From positions 1 through 64,000 of the forward strand of contig CAOKDX010000007.1 in the NCBI GenBank assembly GCA_948467395.1: 64,000 nt of DNA, written 5' to 3'. A model generated the notes under the pieces. It had not been told where the DNA came from, made no database searches, and saw only the letters and a list, made by a program, of their open reading frames with translations. The translations under genes and the position numbers were made by a program. Positions 24,061-32,802 of the stretch are shown one piece after another (positions within the stretch are counted from its first letter, which is position 1; each line of letters begins with the position of its first letter). The DNA comes from an uncultured Clostridia bacterium (lineage in GTDB: Bacteria > Bacillota > Clostridia > Lachnospirales > Lachnospiraceae).

Positions 24061-25368
24061 TTATTTTAATTTCATCGTCAGAGCAGGCCGAATGCCAAAT
24101 CCCTCCATGCCGGCATTTTCCGATGTAAGTTTGTCCTCTCCGTAGCCATTGCTGACCAAATAACACTGGCTGGATGCCGTCTCCACCGGATCCCGGAGCC
24201 ACCAGTAATAGGTGTCCACTCCCAGATCCAGGGAATAGGTCTGATACCATTTCGTATCATCCTGTTCCGCCGCTGTCCCGGCAGGCTCTGACAAAACACT
24301 CATCCCCGCCCGGTCAAACCAGACAAGCTCATCCCTGGCCAGCAGGAATACTCTGTCCGTTGTCCGATTCTCTTCGGCATCTGACAGCCCGTTGGTCCTG
24401 GTGGTAATCTCTGTTTCCTGTATCCTCTCCTTCTCCTCCTCTGTAAATCCGTGCAGAAATCCTGGTTCATTATGGTATCCATTCTGCCTGTTGGACATGG
24501 CCGCAGAAACCGGGGCCTGCCCCTGATATTTCACTACCTCCTCATCGGAGTTCAGCCATGTCCGGATCGTAGAGCTGTCCCACCGGCTGCTTCCGCGCAC
24601 TCTCTCCTGAATCTCCAGATCTTTGTCCGCCGCGGAATCCTTCGTCCAGTAATTTATATTCCCGTCATAATTGTATTTCCCACTCTCCGGTGCATCGTAT
24701 GCCTTCATTGTCAGGATATCCTTCGATATCAGCACCGCCTCACTCCCATCCTCCGATATTTTAAGAACACGCCAGACAATCGGAACGTTATTATAGCGGC
24801 CAAAAGTTATCTCCTCCCCCAGTTCCGGCGTGCCATCCGATAAAAACCGGGGAATGACTACAGCCATACTGACCAGCGCTGTCAGAAGAAGGAATACCGC
24901 CAGTATCCTGCCGCGCTGACGCCGAATTCTTTTTGATTTCCCGGAATACCCGGCGTCCTCCGGTCCGGCAGGTGCCGAGGGCGTTCCCTCTCTTTTTTTC
25001 ACACAATCTGCCAGCTCGGTATATTCCCCGCCGGACTGGGCATTCAGCCATTGATGGGTCATAAGAAAGTACTCCATGGATTTTGTCAGGCCGACTTCCT
25101 CAAGCTTATACACAATGATCGGAACGGACCGGCTCACCGCCCTCTCCACCTCCCGCAGCACATGCGGGGACTGGTTGGAAGCCTGTGACAGCATCAGTAT
25201 CATTAGATCCGCCCGGTCTATGCCATTGATAATCTCTTCCGCATACTCATACCCGGAACGAATATCCCGCGGCGCCAGAAAACACCGGTTTCCATCCCCT
25301 TCCAGTACGGCACACAATTTTGCTGCCTCCCCGGCATCCTTTGAGGAGTGGGATATAAATAAATCCAT
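24061..25368 (-). CDS. TIR domain - membrane segment - DUF6273 protein
   Basis: 435 residues; ATG behind AAAGGAG. Residues 1-125 are a TIR_2 domain (MDLFISHSSKDAGEAAKL; FLAPRDIRSGYEYAEEI; LMILMLSQASNQSPHVLREV). The Glu of the LREVE motif (E73 or E75) sits where NAD-cleaving TIR enzymes have their catalytic Glu. A basic stretch and one membrane helix follow (about 148-174). The outer part from 185 is DUF6273: ITFGRYNNVPIVWRVLKISE, RWDSSTIRTWLNSD, ending YWWLRDP and GFGIRPALTMKLK. So a cytoplasmic TIR is tied to an external domain, like a one-piece signal receptor. The partner and output are unknown. Confidence 0.85.
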   Translation of the reverse strand: MDLFISHSSKDAGEAAKLCAVLEGDGNRCFLAPRDIRSGYEYAEEIINGIDRADLMILMLSQASNQSPHVLREVERAVSRSVPIIVYKLEEVGLTKSMEYFLMTHQWLNAQSGGEYTELADCVKKREGTPSAPAGPEDAGYSGKSKRIRRQRGRILAVFLLLTALVSMAVVIPRFLSDGTPELGEEITFGRYNNVPIVWRVLKISEDGSEAVLISKDILTMKAYDAPESGKYNYDGNINYWTKDSAADKDLEIQERVRGSSRWDSSTIRTWLNSDEEVVKYQGQAPVSAAMSNRQNGYHNEPGFLHGFTEEEKERIQETEITTRTNGLSDAEENRTTDRVFLLARDELVWFDRAGMSVLSEPAGTAAEQDDTKWYQTYSLDLGVDTYYWWLRDPVETASSQCYLVSNGYGEDKLTSENAGMEGFGIRPALTMKLK

Positions 25369-25433
25369 ATCACCCTTCTCCTTTCATTTCTTTCTTCTAT
25401 AGTTAATCTCCATTCCGAGAACGCTTTTTGTTG

Positions 25434-25484
25434 GAGGAACCGCAAGGGAAAAAACTGTAACACAGCTTGCGCATGCAGTTCCTC
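25434..25484. repeat. Bulged inverted repeat upstream of the TIR gene
   Basis: Two contiguous stems: GAGGAAC (25434-25440) with GTTCCTC (25478-25484), and CGCAAG (25441-25446) with CTTGCG (25466-25471). Together they make 13 bp with a 6-base one-sided bulge (CATGCA) and a 19-base loop. It lies 66 bases before the TIR gene ATG and would be in its 5' leader if transcribed leftward. No T-run follows on either strand. Confidence 0.5.
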
Positions 25485-25521
25485 TTGATTATAACGTATC
25501 CCTCTCCAAATATCAATAAAC

Positions 25522-25550
25522 TGGACAGAACTTCTCTTATGATCTATAAT
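25522..25550 (+). promoter_or_regulatory. Promoter of the sirtuin gene
   Basis: TGGACA (25522-25527), 17 bp, TATAAT (25545-25550); start near 25557, which leaves a short leader with the ribosome site AAGGAGA. Confidence 0.7.
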
Positions 25551-25572
25551 AAAATGAAAAAGGAGACAGCCT

Positions 25573-26292
25573 ATGGAACCAAAAGAAAAATTATCGAAAT
25601 GGATAGAAAACAGCAGCAATATTGTATTTTTCGGTGGTGCGGGGGTATCCACAGAGAGCGAAATACCAGATTTCCGGAGCGTGGATGGACTCTATCATCA
25701 GGAGTATGATTATCCCCCTGAGACCATTCTATCCCACACCTTCTTTATGAAGGAGCCGGAGGAGTTTTTCCGCTTCTACCGCAGCAAAATGCTTTTCCCT
25801 GACGCCAGACCTAACAACGCACACAAAGCCCTTGCCAATCTGGAAAAACTGGGTAAATTAAAAGCCGTTATCACCCAGAATATCGACGGCCTCCACCAAA
25901 AGGCAGGAAGCCGGGAGGTATTGGAGCTTCACGGATCGGTGCTCCGGAATTACTGCATGCATTGTAACCGCTCCTATTCTCTTGAAGATGTTTTGGCACA
26001 GAGAGGTATCCCGAAATGTGAGTGCGGGGGAATGATTAAACCAGATGTGGTTCTCTACGAGGAAGGACTGGATACCTATACGCTGGAAAAAGCGGTTTCC
26101 TACATCCGGAATGCTGAAATGCTGATTATCGGCGGAACCTCCCTTGCCGTCTACCCCGCCGCCGGACTCATCGACTACTACCGCGGCGACAAGCTGGTGC
26201 TGATAAATAAAGACAAGACCGGCCGGGACAGCCAGGCCGATCTTGTCCTGCACGACCCCATCGGAGAGGTTCTCTCTCCCTGGAGCAGATGA
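25573..26292 (+). CDS. cobB: NAD-dependent protein deacylase (sirtuin)
   Basis: 239 residues, normal for bacterial sirtuins. NAD site GGAGVSTESEIPDFRS (21-36), TQNIDGLH (101-108), catalytic His in ELHGS (H120), and a zinc ribbon C128, C131, C149, C151. GGTSLAVYPAAGL near 188-200 completes the Rossmann fold. It removes acyl groups from lysines using NAD. Because Gram-positive genomes usually have only one or two such genes, it is probably the house enzyme. It stands divergent from the TIR gene, another possible NAD user. Confidence 0.93.
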   Translation: MEPKEKLSKWIENSSNIVFFGGAGVSTESEIPDFRSVDGLYHQEYDYPPETILSHTFFMKEPEEFFRFYRSKMLFPDARPNNAHKALANLEKLGKLKAVITQNIDGLHQKAGSREVLELHGSVLRNYCMHCNRSYSLEDVLAQRGIPKCECGGMIKPDVVLYEEGLDTYTLEKAVSYIRNAEMLIIGGTSLAVYPAAGLIDYYRGDKLVLINKDKTGRDSQADLVLHDPIGEVLSPWSR

Positions 26293-26294
26293 AA

Positions 26295-26380
26295 CGGAGA
26301 CGGTGGGATTCGAACCCACGTGCCCGTTAAGGCAAAACGATTTCGAGTCGTTCTCGTTATGACCACTTCGATACGTCTCC
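26295..26380 (-). tRNA. tRNA-Ser (anticodon CGA)
   Basis: On the minus strand the molecule begins GGAGACG and ends CGTCTCC plus discriminator G. The anticodon stem-loop is AACGA-CTCGAAA-TCGTT, giving anticodon CGA. A long variable arm (TGCC...GGGCA) and the T-loop GGTTCGAATCC confirm a serine tRNA. CCA is not encoded. Length 86 nt. Confidence 0.95.
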
Positions 26381-26385
26381 CCGTC

Positions 26386-26416
26386 AGACTGTTGCGGATA
26401 TTATCCGCAACAGTCT
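26386..26416. terminator. 15-bp palindrome between holA and tRNA-Ser, terminator-like
   Basis: Arms 26386-26400 and 26402-26416 are exact reverse complements. Reading rightward, a T-rich stretch (TATTTAATCATTTTTT) follows, so it can end the sirtuin transcript. Reading leftward no T-run follows, so transcription from holA may continue into the tRNA. Confidence 0.65.
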
Positions 26417-26419
26417 TAT

Positions 26420-27412
26420 TTAATCATTTTTTTCACCATTTGTCAATGCCTGAATCAAAAACATTTCCACGGCAAGCTGATCCGACAGCCTTCCTCTTTT
26501 AAAATCCTCTTCTAACTGTATGCGCTGTTCCAGCATCCCCCGAAGCCGGGATGTGGTGAAAAGCCCGGCCTGCTTACTATATTTCGGAACGGTAAACGGC
26601 GGTATCCCTATTTTTTTAGCGATCTCACTCCGGCTCAGCCCCATAGGGGAAAGCTCCCGGAGCTGCAGCAGGATATTGATATGCCGGGAAAAGAGATACA
26701 GGATCGACATGGGCTGCTCCCGGTTTGCCAGAAGATCATCATACAGCCGGAGAGCCCGGTTCCTCTCCCCCAGCGCTACGGCGTCAATCATCTCGAAAAT
26801 CCGGGACACCGTGAGTCCGGCACAGACCGCATCGATATCCTCATCTCCCACCGCATCCCTTTCCCCCACATAAGAAATCAGCTTGTCCAGCTCGTTGTTC
26901 AAAGTCTCCATATCCGTTCCCACCCGTTCCATTAGGTGTTCCGCCGCTGCATTCGACATTGCTTTGCCCTGCCGTTTGAGATATCCGGCAATCCATTGTT
27001 TCAGCATCGGCTCCGTCTGTGCCTGGCATTCCGTAACACAGCCGTTCTTACTGATCCATTTATAGAGCCGGCTGCGTTTATCCACCTCCCGCTCCGCAAA
27101 GACTACATATGTAGTATCAGGAAAATCCGCAAGATAATCTGCCATATCGTTTGCTTTCTTGAAAAATCCGCTGTCCTGCACAATAATAAGCCGCCGCTCC
27201 GCCATAAAGGGAAGGATCTGTCCCACATCGGCAATGACAGAGGGTTCTGCCTGTTCTCCCTGAAACAATGTACAGTTCATCTCATCCTCCGGTGCCGAAA
27301 GACGCTCTCTCAGGGCATTTTTATAATACCGCACCATATACCGCTCCTCTCCACAGATCAGATGATACCGGGACAGGGAACCCTTCTTTAATTCCTCCTG
27401 CAGCTTCAGCAT
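26420..27412 (-). CDS. holA: DNA polymerase III delta subunit
   Basis: 330 residues from the ATG at 27412 (AGAGGAG before it). HolA loads the beta clamp in the clamp-loader complex. Recognisable features are the N-terminal YHLICGEERYMVRYYKNAL, the inter-domain TYVVFAEREVDKRSRLYKWI with the common Lys-Arg, and the C-terminal collar helices (ILLQLRELSPMGLSRSEIAK, then IGIPPFTVPKYSKQA). Length and layout are normal. It directly follows comEC (about 65 bases), an order often kept in Firmicutes. Confidence 0.93.
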   Translation of the reverse strand: MLKLQEELKKGSLSRYHLICGEERYMVRYYKNALRERLSAPEDEMNCTLFQGEQAEPSVIADVGQILPFMAERRLIIVQDSGFFKKANDMADYLADFPDTTYVVFAEREVDKRSRLYKWISKNGCVTECQAQTEPMLKQWIAGYLKRQGKAMSNAAAEHLMERVGTDMETLNNELDKLISYVGERDAVGDEDIDAVCAGLTVSRIFEMIDAVALGERNRALRLYDDLLANREQPMSILYLFSRHINILLQLRELSPMGLSRSEIAKKIGIPPFTVPKYSKQAGLFTTSRLRGMLEQRIQLEEDFKRGRLSDQLAVEMFLIQALTNGEKND

Positions 27413-27476
27413 AGTTTCTCCTCTTTTCAATCAGACTTTTACCTATATTTTAATCGCATCCGGCGGGAATGGCAAG

Positions 27477-29651
27477 CTATTTGTAGGTGCTCACCCGGAT
27501 CCTGGATCCGTCTGTGTCTACCGTGACGGCTCCGCTGTCAATTGTACTGTAAATATCGGCCCCCGCCTGGCGAAGCCGTTCCAGCGCCGCCGGCGCCGGA
27601 TGGCCATACCGGTTGCCTTCTCCAGCGGAGATCACAGCAATCTCCGGACTCAGGGCAGCCAGAAACTCTTCCCCAGAAGAACCCGCCGAGCCGTGGTGTC
27701 CTGCCTTCAGATAATCCACATCTGTAATATCCCTGAGAATTTCCTCTTCCCCGGCATGCTCCAGATCCCCGACAAAGAGTCCGCGAAAGCCGCCATATCC
27801 CACACTGAGAACAAGAGAATAGTCATTTTCTGTCCTCCAGTCATAATCCCTCCTGGGGTGGATACAACGGATATCCATCCCACCGACCCGGACCCGGTCC
27901 CCCTTCTTCATCTTTTTCACCAATATGCCGCAGCCTTGGCAGAGCCGTTCGAGCTCCTTATAACTTTCATCCCTCTTTTCCACATCCGGGAACACCAATG
28001 TCCCAATATCAAAGCCCATTCTATTGTGATCCTGTATGATCTCCGCGATGCCGCCGGTGTGATCGCTGTCAGAATGGGTGATAAAGATATAATCCAGCCT
28101 GCGTATGCCATGATATTTCAGATATTTACTGATCCGGTATTTTCCCACCTCCGCCACATCCGAACTGCCGCCATCGATCAGTATTGTTTTCCCGGAAAGA
28201 CGAATGCAGGTGCAGTCCCCCTGCCCCACATCCAGATTGGTAATCTTTAGATGTTTTTCTTCCGGCATCTGAAACAGCAGAACTATTACCGCCGCCGGCA
28301 GAAGTCCGGCGCGGACCAGTTTACGGCCTGCCCAAGCGTTATTTCTTTTTTCTCCCGTTTGGACAGTAAGCGCAGTCCAGAGGATGAGCAGCAGATAATA
28401 TAGAAGAATCTGCCACCCCTCCGGACGTCCCGTAATATAACATGCCATAGGAAACTCCCGTACCACGCCGCCCAGTCTGTGATAGAAAAGTAAGATATAG
28501 TGCACGATGCCAAACAGGAACCGTCCTGCCCCCTGGAAGAAGCCGGTTATCAGGCAGCCCGCCGCCGACATAACAAGCAGAATGCTTACCAGAGGCAGCA
28601 CCAGGAGATTCACAAATACACTATAGGGATTTATTTCATAATAGTAATACAAAAGAATCGGCGCCGTCACTATCTGGATTCCCAGACCACCCAGAAAGAT
28701 GCGGAAGATTTCCGGATATTTTCCGTCCGTCCGCTGAAACTGCCGCACAAACAATGCAATCCCCAGCACCGTTCCATAGGACAGGAGAAATCCTGCCTGA
28801 AAGAGCACCGTCGGATGAATCAGCAGCTGGATCAGGGCGCTCAGAGCCAGGGCACAATAGATATCATACCGCCTGCCAAATAGCTTCGCCGCCAGGAAAC
28901 ACAGCATCATCCACACAGCTCTCTGGGCCGATATGGAAAATCCGGTAAGCTGACCATACAGAACTAAAAGAGTGCCCGTTACAAGAGCCGCCGGTTTCAT
29001 GGGCATCACTGTACTCCGCAAAAGAAAGAAGATGCCTGCACCAATAAATGATATGTGAAGCCCGGATATGGCAAGAATATGAGAGATTCCATTTTCCTGA
29101 TACAGGGACCGTATCTCACGGGAGAGAGCGGCTCTCTCCCCCAGCAGCATAGCCGCCGCAACGCCCGCCTCCTCCGGGGGAAGGCAGGACATAATGTTTT
29201 CATAGAGAGCAGCCCTCACATCACAGAGCCATTGTTCCAGCTTTTTACAGGCCCCGTCCTGCACCGTTACCGTCTCTGCGAAAAACCGGTAGGAAATCCC
29301 CTGATCCCGGTAGTACCGGTACTCGTCAAACTGGCCGGGATTGCCGGGACGAGGGAAGGAATGGATCTCCCCTGTCACGGATAAAATATTCCCTATCTTC
29401 AGCCCGGTAAAATTTCCTCCGCCTGCGGTCCCAAGGAGCCTCATCCGCCGGCACAGCATCGTGTCCCCCTCCATAACATCGCGCACCGTCAAAACGGGAT
29501 CCTCCTGCCCGCTTATTTCCTCTATCTGGCACTGTACGGTTTTTTTCTCCCCCCGATATACCTCCGGCCTCTCCTGTTCCAGAAAGCCGCGGAACAGGAT
29601 GATAAGAAAAACAACCGCCCCCAGTGCAGTACATAAAGGACGTTTATTCAA
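27477..29651 (-). CDS. comEC: ComEC/Rec2 DNA-uptake channel
   Basis: 724 residues: an N-terminal membrane helix and OB-like external domain (to about 150), the ComEC membrane domain (GERAALSREIRSLYQENGIS, HILAISGLHISFIG, then several helices to about 465), and a C-terminal metallo-beta-lactamase domain with HSDSDHTGGI, GDLEHAGEEEIL and KAGHHGSAGSSGEE. ComEC carries single-stranded DNA across the membrane; the C-terminal domain is thought to degrade the other strand. comEA lies 3 kb upstream, separated by a two-component system and a lipoprotein gene. The protein is intact. Confidence 0.95.
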   Translation of the reverse strand: MNKRPLCTALGAVVFLIILFRGFLEQERPEVYRGEKKTVQCQIEEISGQEDPVLTVRDVMEGDTMLCRRMRLLGTAGGGNFTGLKIGNILSVTGEIHSFPRPGNPGQFDEYRYYRDQGISYRFFAETVTVQDGACKKLEQWLCDVRAALYENIMSCLPPEEAGVAAAMLLGERAALSREIRSLYQENGISHILAISGLHISFIGAGIFFLLRSTVMPMKPAALVTGTLLVLYGQLTGFSISAQRAVWMMLCFLAAKLFGRRYDIYCALALSALIQLLIHPTVLFQAGFLLSYGTVLGIALFVRQFQRTDGKYPEIFRIFLGGLGIQIVTAPILLYYYYEINPYSVFVNLLVLPLVSILLVMSAAGCLITGFFQGAGRFLFGIVHYILLFYHRLGGVVREFPMACYITGRPEGWQILLYYLLLILWTALTVQTGEKRNNAWAGRKLVRAGLLPAAVIVLLFQMPEEKHLKITNLDVGQGDCTCIRLSGKTILIDGGSSDVAEVGKYRISKYLKYHGIRRLDYIFITHSDSDHTGGIAEIIQDHNRMGFDIGTLVFPDVEKRDESYKELERLCQGCGILVKKMKKGDRVRVGGMDIRCIHPRRDYDWRTENDYSLVLSVGYGGFRGLFVGDLEHAGEEEILRDITDVDYLKAGHHGSAGSSGEEFLAALSPEIAVISAGEGNRYGHPAPAALERLRQAGADIYSTIDSGAVTVDTDGSRIRVSTYK

Positions 29652-29671
29652 TTATTCCTCCCACTGGTTTT

Positions 29672-30661
29672 CTATGGATTTACCCATATGGATGTCCCCC
29701 CTGTCACAAGATCCAGGTTTCTCGCATATGGGGTGTTAAAGTTTTCTGTCTCTCCGTATCTGGTCCACTGTTCCCCGTCCACCGTGAACTGGACCCGGCT
29801 CACAGTAGAGAGTTCACAAAGGGTATTCACAATGGAATAGATTGTTACATCGCTCTTCACTTCCGGTATCTGATTCATAAATTCACTGCTAAGATCTACA
29901 TAACAGATATTGTCACGAATGGTCACGCTGTTTACAACAGTCCCGGAGGGAACTGTGCGGGACAGGCCGTAATAATCCATATCCTTCAGATGATCGATCT
30001 GCTCCGGCCCCTCGATGAGCTTCTCCAGCAGGAGCTGCGCAAGGGGCTGCGCAGCACTATAGGTGACTTCAAGAGAGACCTGCATCAGTCTCTCACCTCT
30101 GTTCTCTGCGAAATACAGGGTAACCAGCTTTTTCTGCTCCTTAAATTCCGGACTCAGCTCATCCACAAAGGTATTGACGTCCATGAGTCCCACCGTGTTT
30201 CCCGCCAGCGTCAGCGGCTGGTCCTCCACATAGAACTCCACCGAGTCGACCGCCGGCACCTGGCACAATGTCTTCACCACCGCCGCCCTCGCCAGAATTT
30301 CTTGGATGCCGTTTTTGTTGTTGTAGGCTGCGGTGAAATACATGGAGAGCTGGGTCTCCTTAATCATAAAATCACTAATCTCTACGTCCGGCTGGATGGG
30401 GTTCTGATACCTCCCCTCTGACCCGTTTGTCTGCAGCTTAGACAGAAGGAGCTGAATGATGTCAACCGTATTTTGTTCCTCTGTCTCAATCTCGTACTCC
30501 TCTGACACAAGACCGCAGCCCTCTTTGTCGATATAATACACATGAAAAATATTATCCTCATCATCCGATGTTCCCTGGCAGGCAGTCAGAAAGACCAATA
30601 CAAGTGCCGCCAGAAGGGCACCACCCGCTCCATATATATTCCTCAGCCAGTCTCTCTCCAT
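29672..30661 (-). CDS. Lipoprotein with two GerMN domains
   Basis: 329 residues from the ATG at 30661 (AAGGAGG before it; the longer open frame upstream has no ribosome site and would hide the signal peptide). Signal peptide with lipobox LTAC. Two GerMN-type repeats follow: one with TVDIIQLLLSKLQTNG, the other with LAQLLLEKLIEGPEQ and IRDNICYVDLSSEFM. GerMN domains occur in spore germination protein GerM and in LpqB, the lipoprotein that works with the MtrAB two-component system. Here too the gene is directly downstream of a response regulator and histidine kinase (13 bases from the kinase), so it is probably an accessory of that signalling pair. Confidence 0.85.
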   Translation of the reverse strand: MERDWLRNIYGAGGALLAALVLVFLTACQGTSDDEDNIFHVYYIDKEGCGLVSEEYEIETEEQNTVDIIQLLLSKLQTNGSEGRYQNPIQPDVEISDFMIKETQLSMYFTAAYNNKNGIQEILARAAVVKTLCQVPAVDSVEFYVEDQPLTLAGNTVGLMDVNTFVDELSPEFKEQKKLVTLYFAENRGERLMQVSLEVTYSAAQPLAQLLLEKLIEGPEQIDHLKDMDYYGLSRTVPSGTVVNSVTIRDNICYVDLSSEFMNQIPEVKSDVTIYSIVNTLCELSTVSRVQFTVDGEQWTRYGETENFNTPYARNLDLVTGGTSIWVNP

Positions 30662-30674
30662 AGCGGCCGCCTCC

Positions 30675-32147
30675 TTACTCAAGATATATAAGCGGAATAC
30701 GAACATTAAAAGTCGTCCCCTGCTGTTCCTCGCTGTGGACGCGGATGGAACCGCGGTGAAGAAGGATGGCGCTGCGGGTAATGGCAAGTCCCAGGCCATT
30801 GCCGCCGGTTTCCCTTGATCTCGCCTTATCCACACGGTAAAAACGCTCAAATATATTTTCCTGCAGCTCCTCCGGAATACCCACGCCGGAATCCGACACC
30901 TTCAGGTAGAAAAATTTGTGATCCGCATTGAGCGAGACCCTCACCCATCCATCGTCATAATTGTACTTTATGGCGTTCTCAATCAGATTGCGCACCGCCA
31001 TTCCCATCTTTACCTCGTCCATCTGCGCCTTCACAGGACGCACACTCTCAAATATGATATCAATATTCCTCTGATCGGCAATGGGCCTCAGCTGTTTCAA
31101 TATACTCTCTACAAACTCATTGACATTTACCTCGGAAATGGATACCTCGGCAGCATTTTTGTCCATCCGCACAAGCGACAGAAGATCATTGATAATCTGA
31201 TTCATGCGTTCCAGCTCCTGATTGATGTCCACCATAAATTCCTGATAGAGCTCCACCGGAAGCTGCTCCTGCCCCACCAGTGACTCCGCCAGCACCTTCA
31301 CGGATGTGATGGGCGTCTTCAGCTCATGAGATACATTGGATACAAATTCCTGTCTGGCATCCTCCAGATTCTGCAGGTCACTGAGCATGAGATTAAAGCT
31401 CTCCGTCAGCTGCTCCTCCTCCACATATCCATGCAGATCCATGGTCTCATTAAAATCCCCCTGGGTGATCTGGGTGATAGAACCTGTCACCTCTTTAATG
31501 GGTTTCACGATCTGTCCTGAGTACAGCACGGAGCTGACAATAACAATTACCCCCAGCAGGAGCATCATAGTCAGGGAGATCGTCTGAATGCTCTTAAACA
31601 TCCGGTTCACACTATTTAGGGAAAAATCCATCACGACAGCGCCGTTGACAGACTGCTTGTCGGAACTGAAGATAGGAAGTATGATCTGGACATCATCGTG
31701 ATACTTAGTGATGATCCGGCTCGTCTTCCCCTGCATGCACTGGACAATATCCCGGACAAGGATGGTACGCCCCTGTTCCAGATCATAGGTGTCCCTGAGA
31801 ACCATCAGATTGGAATCCACAATGAGGATCCTGCCGTCGTAGATATCCGAGACCTGGGTGAGCTCGGAATCCAGTTCCGAGGAGCTGTTATTAGAAAAAA
31901 ATGCAGAAGACACAACAAGATTAGACAAGATCGTACCTCTTGCCTGCAGTTCCGTTATTCTCTGTGATACAGCACGGGAGCGGTATGTGTTCATAAAGAT
32001 CAGCGTAAAGACGATAAGGGGAAGGATTCCCGTCAGGATCAGTACGCATAAGCTCTGGACACGAAGGCTCTTTACCTGTTTGATCTTATTCCTTATTTGC
32101 AAAGTAATAACCAACACCCCATTTTGTATGTATATATTTGGGTTCAC
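30675..32147 (-). CDS. Membrane sensor histidine kinase
   Basis: Up to 490 residues. Two membrane helices (about 38-58 and 188-210) enclose an extracellular sensor domain of about 130 residues. Then come HAMP (to about 265), HisKA with FVSNVSHELKTPITSVKVLA (phosphorylated His), and an ATPase domain with N-box NLIENAIKYN, G1 DSGVGIP and G2 GGNGLGLAI. It is WalK/PhoR-like. The start is unclear: the frame opens with a GTG at 32147, inside the regulator gene, without a good ribosome site; a later GTG or TTG is possible. With the upstream regulator it forms a two-component pair. Confidence 0.88.
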   Translation of the reverse strand: MNPNIYIQNGVLVITLQIRNKIKQVKSLRVQSLCVLILTGILPLIVFTLIFMNTYRSRAVSQRITELQARGTILSNLVVSSAFFSNNSSSELDSELTQVSDIYDGRILIVDSNLMVLRDTYDLEQGRTILVRDIVQCMQGKTSRIITKYHDDVQIILPIFSSDKQSVNGAVVMDFSLNSVNRMFKSIQTISLTMMLLLGVIVIVSSVLYSGQIVKPIKEVTGSITQITQGDFNETMDLHGYVEEEQLTESFNLMLSDLQNLEDARQEFVSNVSHELKTPITSVKVLAESLVGQEQLPVELYQEFMVDINQELERMNQIINDLLSLVRMDKNAAEVSISEVNVNEFVESILKQLRPIADQRNIDIIFESVRPVKAQMDEVKMGMAVRNLIENAIKYNYDDGWVRVSLNADHKFFYLKVSDSGVGIPEELQENIFERFYRVDKARSRETGGNGLGLAITRSAILLHRGSIRVHSEEQQGTTFNVRIPLIYLE

Positions 32148-32787
32148 TTGGATTGGATTCTATTTTTTCACGAAGCCTCCTGACATGCACATCCACAGTC
32201 CGCACATCTCCCGGATAATCCGCCCCCCATACCTGATGAAGCAGATCCACCCTGCCATAAACCTTATTGGGATGATTGGTCAGAAACTCCAGAAGATCAA
32301 ATTCCTTCGTTGTAAGATTGATCTCCCGGTCATTTAGAAATACCCGCCTGCCCTCTCTGTCAACCCGCATCTGTCCATAGAAAACCGCACCTTGATCCAA
32401 CACTTCTTCTCTGCGGGACTGCTTTGAGCTGCGGCGGATGATCGCCCGGATCCTGGCCTTGACTTCCAGTATATTAAAGGGTTTGGTGATATAATCATCG
32501 GCGCCGTATTCCAGCCCCAGGATCTTATCCATGTCGTCCCCCTTCGCCGTCAGCATAATAACGGGGACATCGGAAAATTCCCTGATCTGCTGGCACACTT
32601 CAAATCCTGACATCTTCGGCAGCATGACATCCAGAAGAATGACATCATACTGATTGTTGTGCGCCGCCTCCAGTGCCTGCTCTCCGTCATACGCCACATC
32701 GACATCCATCCCGTCCTGCTCCAGACTGAAACGGATCCCCTTTACAATCAATTTTTCATCATCCACTACTAATACTTTCTTTGCCAT
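32086..32787 (-). CDS. OmpR/PhoB-type response regulator
   Basis: 233 residues. Receiver domain with acidic pocket DDE (9-11), phospho-acceptor in ILLDVMLPKMSG (Asp about 53), Thr in MLTAKGDD and Lys in ITKPF. The winged-helix DNA-binding domain ends with VRTVDVHVRRLREKIESNP and the typical WGVGYYF. It precedes and overlaps the kinase gene. The targets are not visible; wall or envelope genes are likely, given the GerMN lipoprotein in the operon. Confidence 0.93.
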   Translation of the reverse strand: MAKKVLVVDDEKLIVKGIRFSLEQDGMDVDVAYDGEQALEAAHNNQYDVILLDVMLPKMSGFEVCQQIREFSDVPVIMLTAKGDDMDKILGLEYGADDYITKPFNILEVKARIRAIIRRSSKQSRREEVLDQGAVFYGQMRVDREGRRVFLNDREINLTTKEFDLLEFLTNHPNKVYGRVDLLHQVWGADYPGDVRTVDVHVRRLREKIESNPSEPKYIHTKWGVGYYFANKE

Positions 32788-32802
32788 AATCTGCCTCCGC
32801 CT

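Noticed and set aside
24061-26292. Thoeris-like defence system (TIR plus SIR2)
   Set aside because: The sirtuin has the zinc ribbon and size of a deacylase and no SLOG or defence SIR2 layout; the genes are divergent and the TIR protein is a membrane receptor type.
26295-26380. tRNA-Ser as the attachment site of a mobile element
   Set aside because: No integrase or element genes lie beside it; the integrase is 14 kb away.
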